Shown in pieces: positions 54,214 to 62,400 of a stretch of 64,000 bases of DNA; within the stretch, counting starts at the first letter, position 1, and each line of letters opens with the position of its first letter. Below the pieces are notes generated by a model. That model searched no databases, was not told the DNA's origin, and saw nothing but the letters and a program-made list of their open reading frames with translations. Source of the DNA: CAWBRT01 sp963832365 (GTDB lineage: Bacteria; Acidobacteriota; Terriglobia; Terriglobales; Acidobacteriaceae); assembly GCA_963832365.1 (NCBI GenBank), contig CAWHUL010000011.1, forward strand, positions 1-64,000, written 5' to 3'. The position numbers and the translations under genes were made by a program.

Positions 54214-54666
54214 GAACTTGCCGCGAAGGAAGTCCTTCAGTTGTTCGAAATCGGTGAACACCGCGCTGGCGCAGCCGAGGATCCAGCTGCTGACTTGCTC
54301 GACCGGCATATCGATAACCAGATAAACGGGACATGCGCGGCGGTAAGCCAGCGTGAGTTCGCCCTGTGTGCCGGCGCCGCGGGCGGCGTACTCGTCCCAG
54401 TAGGCGACCACGTAATCGCAGCGGGTTTCAAGGCGTTGCAGATCGTAGTCGATGATCTTGCGCATGACCTTCTGGAATCTGGGCAGGTTTTCGCCCTTCC
54501 AGTTGCGGAACTCGCGCCGCTCGACATCCGTCAGGCTCTTGCGATCGTCAAGTTGAGGATCGTAGACGTGGTGTCCGAGCTCTTGCAAAAAGGGTGTAAT
54601 AGCGGCCCGCCAACTTCTGCCCTGGTCGGGGGAATATTCGACTGATCCGCACAGATAAGCGTGCAT
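54160..54666 (-). CDS. Nucleoside 2-deoxyribosyltransferase-like protein
   Basis: 168 residues. MHAYLCGSVEYSPDQG, WRAAITPFLQELGHHVYDP, DYDLQRLETRCDYVVAYWD and GAGTQGELTLAYRRACPVYL follow the Rossmann-like deoxyribosyltransferase/MazG-associated fold (asset of nucleotide metabolism or phage defence). Located after the salvage genes. Its 3' end has been duplicated downstream (54009-54077). Confidence 0.7.
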   Translation of the reverse strand: MHAYLCGSVEYSPDQGRSWRAAITPFLQELGHHVYDPQLDDRKSLTDVERREFRNWKGENLPRFQKVMRKIIDYDLQRLETRCDYVVAYWDEYAARGAGTQGELTLAYRRACPVYLVIDMPVEQVSSWILGCASAVFTDFEQLKDFLRGKFAAVPKPELSELEPVDTP

Positions 54667-54992
54667 TCATGGCCTCCGCGGTCCCGCAAGGACCCTCTTG
54701 CTCTGCCTGACCCGGAAATACTGCATCAGGAATTCCAATTGTACTTTTCAGGTTTCATCGGTCAACTGGAAACAATGTGGAAAAAACCCTTAGAACGGTT
54801 TCGGAGCTGGTGTAGCCCATTCGTCTAGGCCAATGTTCCTGAGAAGCTGAAGCCGGGCCTCGGCTCAGCATGACATCCCGATACTCGCAGAGAAACTGTC
54901 CCACCGGCCGGCAACAAAGCCACATCGGAGTGTCATTCTGAGCGACCGAAGGGAGCGAAGAATCCCATTGAACTTCACCAATCCACGTTGCG
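54667..54992. other. Intergenic repeat region
   Basis: 326 bases holding two arms of the TGTCAT-CTGAGCG repeat family: CTCGGCTCAGCATGACA near 54858 and TGTCATTCTGAGCGACCG near 54931. No gene seen. Confidence 0.5.
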
Positions 54993-55325
54993 TCAGGCTT
55001 TCTGATCGGAACCTCCGTTTGCCACGAGCACCTGTCCCCAACCCTCAGCCAGGTCCGCCCAGCGTGGATTCATTTCCTCTATCAGTGCGATCTTCCGGGC
55101 GCGCGTCCAACCTTTCAGTTGTTTCTCGCGGCGTATCGCATGTTGCGCGAACGTCCATTGCTCGTGCCAGACCAGCCGATCGCAGCCGTACTTGCGGGTG
55201 AACCCTTCGATAAGTTTTTGTTTGTGCTCGAACACTCGCCGGTCAAGATTATTGGTCACGCCCACGTAGAGTGTCCCGCTCTTGCTGGCGACGATATAGA
55301 CCTAGAATTTGCGCGCCGGCGTCAT
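54993..55325 (-). pseudogene. GIY-YIG endonuclease-family protein with an in-frame TAG
   Basis: From the ATG at 55325 the frame reads MTPARKF, then TAG (55302-55304), then VYIVASKSGTLYVGVTNNLD, RRVFEHKQKLIEGFTRKYG, RREKQLKGWTRARKIALIE: a single-domain YhbQ/UPF0213-type GIY-YIG protein. The family expects Y-Y-V-Y-I here, so TAG replaces a Tyr TAC. A shorter product from an internal GTG would lack the first strand. Embedded among repeat elements. Confidence 0.75.
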
Positions 55326-55342
55326 CAATGCCCTACTGGGAG

Positions 55343-55485
55343 TGTCATTCTGAGCGACCGAAGGAAGCGAAGAATCCCGACACAGCTTGGGTTTGAGACA
55401 CAATCGAAAGATTTCATTAGGAACCCCAAGGCCCCACTTCTACTCCACGCCGTCATGGGGATTCTTCGCTCCGCTCAGAATGACA
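55343..55485. repeat. MITE-like palindromic element
   Basis: 143 bp; left end TGTCATTCTGAGCGACCG, right end the complement CCGCTCAGAATGACA, with GAAGAATCCC and its complement also in both arms. Follows the GIY-YIG start. No ORF inside. Confidence 0.6.
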
Positions 55486-55726
55486 TACGTAAAACTCGTG
55501 CATAACCGTTTGGGTTGTCATGCAAAGCGAAGCATCCCATCCAACTTCCCCCAACCGCGCCGCCTCAGGCCTTCCGGTCCGGTCCCCGCTCGCTCGCCCC
55601 GAGCACACAGCGAATCTCCATGGCTGTCATCCTGAGCGCAGCGAAGGACCCCATTATCCTGTCCTGATCCGCGCTGCCTCCGGCATTCCGATTCGCCCCG
55701 CGCCCGTCCGGTATCCTCGCCGCGCC

Positions 55727-57112
55727 CTAATACGCCCACCACGGACCTGCCTGCACGCCGGTCGGTGGAGTCACCCCCCAAATTGACGTGTAGACATTCC
55801 GGCCATAGAAGAAGGACAGGCCCCAATCGAAATATCCATCGGCAGTCTTGGTGCCAGAACTGAGGGATGATCCAGGTGTATTAGGTCCAGCCAGATCACT
55901 GAAGGCAGTGAAACTCCCGGACAGAGAATCGGCATTGCTTACGCTGAACGAGACCAGAGCGCTATTACCGCCGGTCGCTTTATTGGTTGCCTGAAGATTA
56001 TCGGGGGACGTGGCGGGGCAGTAAAAATCAGTACTGACGGGACAGTTCGGGATAGTCGTAGTAGGAGTGTCCAGGAAGTAGATGCCATTCGAGCCACTGT
56101 CGATGAAGCTGGCGATGGAGCTCGTCGAATTAGGATAGGAGACACCATTGAACACGGTTGTGAATCCCGTCCAAGCTGGGTTATTAGTGTTGGCATCAAG
56201 CTTCAAGACTGTTGCGCCCCCAAGCAAGTTGTTTGTTGACGTACCGATGCCGAAGACCATAGTGCCGGTAGCTGTGAGTTGGCCGCCGACAGGGACGGTC
56301 GGTAACTTAATAATCACGCCATTGTTGTCCGTAAACAGCGAAACGGGGTTGCGAACCTGTTGACCGGCAGGCACCAACGAAGGACTGCAACTGGAACTCG
56401 TACAGGTGTAATACATTCCCGTAGGGGGAGTGGAATTAGAGCTGCAACCGTTAGTCCCGGCCGCCGGGTTGCCGACAATATCACAGTCGTAGATGTAATT
56501 ACCCACTCCTATCAAGCCATTCGAGCCCAATGCTTCGGCAGAATTTTCCGCCGTTCCAGCCTTCTGTGATCCGCTAATTGTGGTGACCGTTGAGCAGGAG
56601 CTTGGCGCCGAAGGGATGGAAGTGTCCCCCATCACGTGTATCGGAACCGAACTTGCCAATTCGCTGCCGTTGCTTGTTCCGCCCGAAGCCGGCGTAATCG
56701 AGTTCAAGGTTATAGCTGGCAAGTTGAGCGTCGAGAGCAGCGATGCCGGAATCCTCAATCCGGTCGAGCCAGTGTCTACCGCGACGTTATCAATGGTGAC
56801 GCATGTCGAAGTTCCCGGAGTGCAAACCTGGACGGTGGTAAACGCCACGTTTGCCTGAGGGTTAGAGGCAACGGGGCCGGCGTTAACGGTCAGCGGCGCT
56901 ACGTTGACGGCGGTGCCACCCAGGGCGATGCCACCCATTTTTACGTCAGCCAATTTCACGGAGCCCCAGAAGTAACTGTTGTCCAGGAATTGAATACATT
57001 CTGCGACCGTTTTCGTGTTGTTGTTATTGTTGTTGTTGTTGCCGCCACTTCCGCCGCAACCCACGGCCAACCACAAGCCTGAGAGCAAAATCGCAAAGCC
57101 GATTTTTCGCAC
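55727..57112 (-). CDS. DUF3443 lipoprotein, copy 1 (aspartic-protease-like motifs)
   Basis: 461 residues from the GTG at 57112 (GAGG upstream; same start as copy 2). Lipobox LAVGC, then a GGNNNNNNNN linker. Motif VAVDTGSTGLRIP near residue 113 and FIDSGSNGIYFLD near 338 resemble the paired D-T/S-G loops of bilobal aspartic proteases. Ends with the family's WGLSFFYGRNVYTSIWGV and PPTGVQAGPWWAY. Unusually, the CIQFLDNSYFWGSVKLADV segment lies before the first motif; in the other two copies it lies after it. Encoded behind a DUF2844 gene. Function unknown. Confidence 0.85.
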   Translation of the reverse strand: MRKIGFAILLSGLWLAVGCGGSGGNNNNNNNNTKTVAECIQFLDNSYFWGSVKLADVKMGGIALGGTAVNVAPLTVNAGPVASNPQANVAFTTVQVCTPGTSTCVTIDNVAVDTGSTGLRIPASLLSTLNLPAITLNSITPASGGTSNGSELASSVPIHVMGDTSIPSAPSSCSTVTTISGSQKAGTAENSAEALGSNGLIGVGNYIYDCDIVGNPAAGTNGCSSNSTPPTGMYYTCTSSSCSPSLVPAGQQVRNPVSLFTDNNGVIIKLPTVPVGGQLTATGTMVFGIGTSTNNLLGGATVLKLDANTNNPAWTGFTTVFNGVSYPNSTSSIASFIDSGSNGIYFLDTPTTTIPNCPVSTDFYCPATSPDNLQATNKATGGNSALVSFSVSNADSLSGSFTAFSDLAGPNTPGSSLSSGTKTADGYFDWGLSFFYGRNVYTSIWGVTPPTGVQAGPWWAY

Positions 57113-57123
57113 GTTCCTCTCCC

Positions 57124-57630
57124 TCACTTTATATCCGTGGCGCTAACGCCCTGCGGGATCATTCCCGGGATGTAAGCGTGCCCAACATAGGCGCGTGTGT
57201 GGCCCGTCGAGTGCATTACCAGGTCCGGATGTGCCACCGCTAGCGGCGCATTGCGTGAGCGCCGGGGCTGCGCGTTTCTGGCGTCTTGAGCGGCTTGCGC
57301 AAACGTCGCGTAGGAGTCGCCCAGGAGCTGCTGGAAATCTGGAAGGAATGGCCCGCGCCAAGCCACGCCGAACACTTTTCCGTCCGGCGAGACATACTCC
57401 CGGACGGTGGTGCCGTAGGGCGTCGTGATCTCGTGCACGGTGTACTTCGAGTCGTTGGGTCGCACCGCGCGTTGGGCCTTCATGTGCTGCTGGTCGGCCT
57501 CAACCGATGCCTCATCGCCGCCCAGCGCCGCTGTCGCGCGCAGGGGCAGGAGCAGTGACGAGAAAACGAGCGCTGCAAGTAGAACGATGTGCGTCGCGGC
57601 CTGACTTCGGCTCCGAATGTCGATTGTCAT
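57124..57630 (-). CDS. DUF2844 exported protein, copy 1
   Basis: 168 residues. Signal peptide (THIVLLAALVFSSLLLPLRA, cleavage near TAA-LG). Mature motifs LGGDEASVEADQQ, HEITTPYGTTVREYVSPDGK, VFGVAWRGPFLPDFQQLLG and AYVGHAYIPGMIPQGV define DUF2844. Paired with the DUF3443 gene 11 bases away (the longer DUF3443 frame would overlap it). Nearly identical in its middle part to copy 2, more than the partner genes are. Role unknown; probably a periplasmic partner. Confidence 0.85.
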   Translation of the reverse strand: MTIDIRSRSQAATHIVLLAALVFSSLLLPLRATAALGGDEASVEADQQHMKAQRAVRPNDSKYTVHEITTPYGTTVREYVSPDGKVFGVAWRGPFLPDFQQLLGDSYATFAQAAQDARNAQPRRSRNAPLAVAHPDLVMHSTGHTRAYVGHAYIPGMIPQGVSATDIK

Positions 57631-57800
57631 AATCCTCGCCTATATTGCGATACCAATTTGAATGGCTGCCTTCGCTGGGAGAAACCAGGGTTCGGCCCGG
57701 AATTCACGCTGGCTCTGGAGCGCGGTACCGGGTCTGCACAGTACTCCCCTTCCGGTTATAACCCGAGTGGGGCAGAAAAGCTGCTCTAGGATACGGCGGA
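57631..57800 (-). promoter_or_regulatory. Upstream region shared with the second DUF2844 gene
   Basis: Bases just upstream of copy 1 (57640-57790) match those upstream of copy 2 (60115-60270) in blocks: GCGATACCAAT, CTGCCTT, GAGAAACCAG, CTGGCTCTGGAG / CCGGCTCTGGAG. Conservation outside the coding part suggests a promoter or leader. Confidence 0.4.
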
Positions 57801-57878
57801 AAGAATGGCTTTACAAATTTATATGCACTGGGCACGCCCTTTGGCGTAGTACGTCAGACAGATAAGCAGTTATCGCGC

Positions 57879-58067
57879 TGTCATGCTGAGCGGAACGCGT
57901 CCCGGTTTTGGGCGCGTGGAGTCGAAGCACCCCTACCGAACCAAACAGGCACGGTCCAATAGGGGCCCTTCGACTCGCCTGAATAGCCATTTGCTTGTCG
58001 AACGCGACGTCGGGTACGCAGCTTGGCTGCTCCGGCCACAGGCGCTCGGCGCTCGCTCAGGGTGACA
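57879..58067. repeat. MITE-like palindromic element, longer variant
   Basis: Ends TGTCATGCTGAGCGGA and GCTCGCTCAGGGTGACA are inverted. Inside, GTCGGGTACGCAGC(T/C)TGG repeats a segment at 16033. Between DUF2844 copy 1 and DUF3443 copy 2. Confidence 0.5.
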
Positions 58068-58096
58068 CCACGAAGAGCGTTTTTCAGCAGCCTTCC

Positions 58097-59584
58097 CTAG
58101 TACGCCCAGAATGGGCCGGCGGGAACGCCGGTCGGCGGAGTCACTCCCCAAATTGACGTGTACACATTCCGGCCATAAAAGAATGGCAGTCCCCAAACAA
58201 AATTCTGTAGACCTGACGTGTCAGGCGCGCCCAGATCGCTGAAGGCGGTGGTGCCGGCCGGGAGTGTGCTGGGGTCGCTTACGAAGAACGGGACCTGGCT
58301 GCGGATATTGCTGCCGCTCGCCTGGTTGCCTGCCATAAGATTCTGGGTCGATGCCGGGCAGTAATGAGCGCTTTGGCCGGTGCCGCAAACGTTGATCCCT
58401 GAAGTCGCCTGGTTCAGGAAGAAGATATCAATCGCGCCGCTGTCGATGATGTTACCGCGGAGCCCGGTGTACGAAATCGGGTCGGGGTAGGTGACGTTGT
58501 TGAACACGGTTGAAAATCCCAGCCATGCATTATGGGAATTGTCGGTATCAAGCGCCATGACGACTGCGCGGCTGTCAAGCGCATTGTTGGATTGTGTGCC
58601 GATGCCGAAAACCATCGAGCCGACGACGTCCTTTCCTCCAACGCCGGTAGCAACCGACGGTAACTCAATGATCACTCCATTGTTGTCCGTCGCAAACTTC
58701 GATACAGGATTCTGAAGCTGCTGGCTGGCAGGCACCAAGGAAGCGCTGCAACTGGAAGCCGAACAGGTGTAATACGCTCCCGGAGGCGGAGTGCTGCTCG
58801 AGGCGCATGCGTTGCTGGACCCGATGCCGAACGTTGTGCTAGATCCGGGCCCGGTCGGCAGCCCCGGCACATCGCAGTCGTACTGATAGTTGCCGACCCC
58901 GAGCAGGCCGTTGGCGCCCAGCGCCGCGACCGTGCCCTCATTGGGTTCGCCCGCTAATGCGCAGTCGCCTGGTATCGAACTCCCCGAAGGGATGGAAGAA
59001 TCGCCCATCACCTGTATCGGCAGCGAAGTTGCCACCTCGCTGTCGCTGCCGGTTCCGTCGCCGCTGGTTCCACCCATTTTTATGTTCGCCAATTTCACGG
59101 AACCCCAGAGATAACTGCTATTCCCCAAATGAACGCAGCTGGCGACCGGCGCGCCCGGGTTGACGTTTTGCAATGCGGCGAGAACAGTTGCGCCATTGGC
59201 AAATGCATGGAAAGCCGTTACGGGAATTCTCAGACCGGTCGAGCCGGTGTCCACCGCGATGTGATCCAACGTGACGCAGCTCGTTGGGGCACTCGGAGCG
59301 CACAGGGTCACCTTGGTAAAAGCCACGTTCACCTGAGAGGTGGTGGCGGCAGCAGGGCCGGCATCAACCAGCAGCGGCGCTACGTTGGGGGCGGGGGCTG
59401 CAATCGTGTTACCGCCGGCTGTCGACGTGACGGTCGTGGTGGGGGTGGCGATAACGGGAGTGGGAGTGGGAGTGGAAGTGGGGGTGCTGGGAGTGGGGCT
59501 GCTATTGCCGCCTCCAGCTCCGCCTCCGCAACCCACGGCGACCGCTAAAGCTGAAATCAAAATTGCATACTCAATCTTTCGCAC
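58097..59584 (-). CDS. DUF3443 lipoprotein, copy 2
   Basis: 495 residues from a GTG at 59584. Lipobox AVAVGC, then a Ser/Pro/Thr linker (STPTSTPTPTPV). First motif IAVDTGSTGLRIP; the segment CVHLGNSSYLWGSVKLANI follows it. The second motif has decayed to IIDSGAIDIFFLN, without the usual G-S-N-G. Ends WGLPFFYGRNVYTSIWGV. Lies 11 bases after DUF2844 copy 2. Confidence 0.85.
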   Translation of the reverse strand: MRKIEYAILISALAVAVGCGGGAGGGNSSPTPSTPTSTPTPTPVIATPTTTVTSTAGGNTIAAPAPNVAPLLVDAGPAAATTSQVNVAFTKVTLCAPSAPTSCVTLDHIAVDTGSTGLRIPVTAFHAFANGATVLAALQNVNPGAPVASCVHLGNSSYLWGSVKLANIKMGGTSGDGTGSDSEVATSLPIQVMGDSSIPSGSSIPGDCALAGEPNEGTVAALGANGLLGVGNYQYDCDVPGLPTGPGSSTTFGIGSSNACASSSTPPPGAYYTCSASSCSASLVPASQQLQNPVSKFATDNNGVIIELPSVATGVGGKDVVGSMVFGIGTQSNNALDSRAVVMALDTDNSHNAWLGFSTVFNNVTYPDPISYTGLRGNIIDSGAIDIFFLNQATSGINVCGTGQSAHYCPASTQNLMAGNQASGSNIRSQVPFFVSDPSTLPAGTTAFSDLGAPDTSGLQNFVWGLPFFYGRNVYTSIWGVTPPTGVPAGPFWAY

Positions 59585-59595
59585 GTTTCCCCCCT

Positions 59596-60105
59596 TTACC
59601 GTATTTCCTGGGCATCAACGCCCTGCGGGATCATTCCCGGGATGTAAGCGTGCCCAACATAGGCGCGTGCGTGACCCGTCGAGTGCATTACCAGGTCCGG
59701 TTGCGTCACTGCCAGCGGCGAATTGCGTGAGCGCCGGGGCTGCGCGTTTCTGGCGTCTTGAGCGGCTTGCACAAACGTCCCGTAGGAGTCGCCCAGGAGC
59801 TGCCGGAAGTCGGGAAGAAACGCCCCCCGCCAAGTCACGCCGAACACCTTTCCATCCGGCGAGACATATTCCCGCACGGTGGTGCCGTAGGGCGTTGTGA
59901 TCTCGTGCACCGAGTAGTTGGCGCTGGATCGCACCGCGCGCTTGGCTTTCATCTGCTGCTGGTCGGCCTCAACCGAGGTCGCATCGCCGCCCAGCGCCGC
60001 TGTCGCGCGCAAGGGCAGGAGCAGTGACGAGAAAACGAGCCCTGCCAGCAGAACCAGACCGGTTCCGCGGAAGGCCTGACTTTGGCTCCGTTTATCGATT
60101 TTCAT
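59596..60105 (-). CDS. DUF2844 exported protein, copy 2
   Basis: 169 residues from the ATG at 60105 (GAGG four bases upstream). Signal peptide (GTGLVLLAGLVFSSLLLP, cleavage near ATAA-LG). Same motifs as copy 1 and almost the same sequence over residues 60-165: HEITTPYGTTVREYVSPDGK, VFGVTWRGAFLPDF. Upstream region also resembles that of copy 1. Confidence 0.85.
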   Translation of the reverse strand: MKIDKRSQSQAFRGTGLVLLAGLVFSSLLLPLRATAALGGDATSVEADQQQMKAKRAVRSSANYSVHEITTPYGTTVREYVSPDGKVFGVTWRGAFLPDFRQLLGDSYGTFVQAAQDARNAQPRRSRNSPLAVTQPDLVMHSTGHARAYVGHAYIPGMIPQGVDAQEIR

Positions 60106-60396
60106 GATCCTCACTTCTGTTGCGATACCAATCTGAATGTCTGCCTTTAATGAGAGAAACCAGAGTTGGACCCGTCGTAACCCAAACCTATGCCGGCTCT
60201 GGAGTGCAGCTTCGGAGTCCAGACGGTACTCTCCTTTGAATCAGGTTGCGGCAGAATAGCTGCTTTGGAATGAGGCGAAAACGCTCTTTATTTGCGGACC
60301 AGGATTAGCAAACCGGGCGCAGCCTGCCAGACCGGATTCGCGGAAGGTATACCCCGCGAAGGTGATATGCAGGGGTATACCGACTATGGAAATGCT

Positions 60397-61812
60397 CTAG
60401 TAGGCCCAAAATGGACCGGCGGGAACGCCGCTCGGCGGGGGTACTCCCTCGATCGCCGTGTAGACGTTCCGGCCATAGAAAAATGGCATTCCCCAATCGA
60501 AGCTGCCGGGGTTGGGTCCGCCGATATTGTTGAATACCTGGCGGCGGGACATGAACTGGGTTTCGGCGTTGGCGACGCCGATGTGAACGACCGTGCTGTT
60601 GCCGTTGGTTCCCACGTTCGTGGCAGACGAGTTGAGAGTGCCGCAATAGAAGCTGGTGATGGAAGGATCGTTGCTGAAGGCGCCGTTTTGCGGGCAGAGC
60701 GGCAGTGGATTGCCTCCCAACAGACTTGCGAGAGCGCTGCTGTCCAGAAAGTAGAAGCCGTTCGAGCCGCTATCAATAAAGCTGTGGGGGAACCTCTGGC
60801 CGCCGAACTGCGTGACAAAAGTGCCAACTTGACCGGAGCCGGATCCGCCTCCGGAGGCGACCGTCGTGAGCACCGTTGCGTCGCCAAGCCCGTTGTTGGC
60901 CTGCGTCCCGATGCCGAAGACCAGCGAGCCGGTGACGCTGGCTTGTCCGCCGGCAGGCACGGCCGGCAACTGGATGATGGTGCCGTTGTTATCGTGCGCA
61001 AAAGAGGCAACCGGGTTCGACACCTGGTTCACCGTCGGCACGCTCGTCGCATTTCGCGGATTGCCGTTCAAATACCCCTGGCAAGTTCCTGCTCCTCCAG
61101 GGACACACGCGTAGTAAGCCTTCGGAACCGCCGGATTAGGCGGCGCGCAGGCTACTCCACAGTCTTCGACGAGCAAACCGATGCCCAATATTCCATTCGC
61201 TGCCAGCGTATCGAAGCTGTTTTCGTTATTGCCGGAATTTTTTCCGCTGCAGTCGTCCGGCACATCGTTCAAAAAATTCGGATCGCCGACGATCTGAACC
61301 GGGATGGTGCCGGCGGTCTCGCCGGCCATGATCACGTCCGCCCTCTGCACCGGTCCCCAGACGAAAGAGTTATCCAGAAATGTGACGCACTCCAAAAGCG
61401 GCAAGCTATTTGGCGCTTTCACTTGCGGCAGCCCCAGGCTGGTTACCGCCGTCCCGGTCGCATTCTGGGGCGCAGCAAGAATTCGCAGCCCGTAGGAACC
61501 CGTATCGACCAGCACATCGGGAATGGTCGCGCAGGTTGAAGTTCCGGGAGCGCAAACGGTCACGGTCGTAAACAGGAAGTTGGGACCCGAGTTTACGGTG
61601 AGGGACGCGACATTTGGAGCGGGGGCGGCGATGGTGTTGTTACCGCTGCCGCCCGTGCCCGTCAATGCACCGCTTGACGAAGCCGCTTGCGATCCGCCGT
61701 TGGAACTGCCACTGCCGCAGGCAGCCGCCATCCACAAGGTTCCCACCAGCGCCAGCGACAGGATGCGCCCGATCTTCGTTGGTTTCTCTGACTTCTTTGC
61801 GCCGCCGCTCAT
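60397..61812 (-). CDS. DUF3443 lipoprotein, copy 3
   Basis: 471 residues from the ATG at 61812, five bases after GAGGAG and overlapping the DUF2844 stop by ATGA; the longer frame up to 62034 is a shadow. Lipoprotein signal (LALVGTLWMAAACGSG). First motif VLVDTGSYGLRIL, then CVTFLDNSFVWGPVQRADV, then FIDSGSNGFYFLDSSAL. Ends WGMPFFYGRNVYTAIEGV and FWAY. Most divergent of the three. Confidence 0.85.
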   Translation of the reverse strand: MSGGAKKSEKPTKIGRILSLALVGTLWMAAACGSGSSNGGSQAASSSGALTGTGGSGNNTIAAPAPNVASLTVNSGPNFLFTTVTVCAPGTSTCATIPDVLVDTGSYGLRILAAPQNATGTAVTSLGLPQVKAPNSLPLLECVTFLDNSFVWGPVQRADVIMAGETAGTIPVQIVGDPNFLNDVPDDCSGKNSGNNENSFDTLAANGILGIGLLVEDCGVACAPPNPAVPKAYYACVPGGAGTCQGYLNGNPRNATSVPTVNQVSNPVASFAHDNNGTIIQLPAVPAGGQASVTGSLVFGIGTQANNGLGDATVLTTVASGGGSGSGQVGTFVTQFGGQRFPHSFIDSGSNGFYFLDSSALASLLGGNPLPLCPQNGAFSNDPSITSFYCGTLNSSATNVGTNGNSTVVHIGVANAETQFMSRRQVFNNIGGPNPGSFDWGMPFFYGRNVYTAIEGVPPPSGVPAGPFWAY

Positions 61813-62297
61813 CGTATCTCCTCGGCCCGGACGCCCGCGGGCAGCAGGTCGGGAACATAGGCACGGCCGTTGTACGCCCGCATGTGTCCATCCGACTCGA
61901 CCACCAGTCCAGGTTCCTGGATCAGGAGCGGTCCTCGATGTCGCACGCTTCTCGCCGCCGAAGCAGCACTCTCGTATTGAGCGTAGTAAGCGCCCAGAAG
62001 CTGGCGCAGATCTGGAATCCTGGGACCCTGCCACGCCACGCCGAACACCTTGCCGGCAGGTGAAACGTATTCGCGCACCACGGCGCCGGATTGCCCCTCG
62101 TACTGGTGCATGGCGTAGTTCTCAGCCCGATGCACGGTTCGTTTTGCGCCCTGCATTTGCAACCCATCGGCGGCCACGCTTGTCACGTCTCCGCCCAGCT
62201 CCGCCGCGGCGCTGCCCACCCCGGCAAGCAGCAAACATGCTGCAAGCAGCCACCGCCGGGTGTCTTTTGAACGAATGCTTATCCCTATAGGCTTCAT
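61809..62297 (-). CDS. DUF2844 exported protein, copy 3
   Basis: 162 residues from the ATG at 62297. Signal peptide (RRWLLAACLLLAGVGSAAA, then ELGGDV). Shares AELGGDVTSVAADG, QSGAVVREYVSPAGKVFGV and RAYNGRAYVPDLLPAGV with copies 1 and 2 but is clearly diverged. ATGA-coupled to its DUF3443 partner, divergent from mutY. Confidence 0.82.
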   Translation of the reverse strand: MKPIGISIRSKDTRRWLLAACLLLAGVGSAAAELGGDVTSVAADGLQMQGAKRTVHRAENYAMHQYEGQSGAVVREYVSPAGKVFGVAWQGPRIPDLRQLLGAYYAQYESAASAARSVRHRGPLLIQEPGLVVESDGHMRAYNGRAYVPDLLPAGVRAEEIR

Positions 62298-62400
62298 ACT
62301 TCCCGTGTTCTTAAGTCCTATCGGCAGAAACACCGCGACTCTCCGGTCGCTGTGTTATGCGAGCGGGAAAACCGGCTTGGCAGAGGTACAATCCCTCTTA

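Noticed and set aside
61813..62034. N-terminal extension of DUF3443 copy 3
   Set aside because: It is a shadow of DUF2844 copy 3; the ATG at 61812 has a good ribosome site and is followed by a lipoprotein signal.
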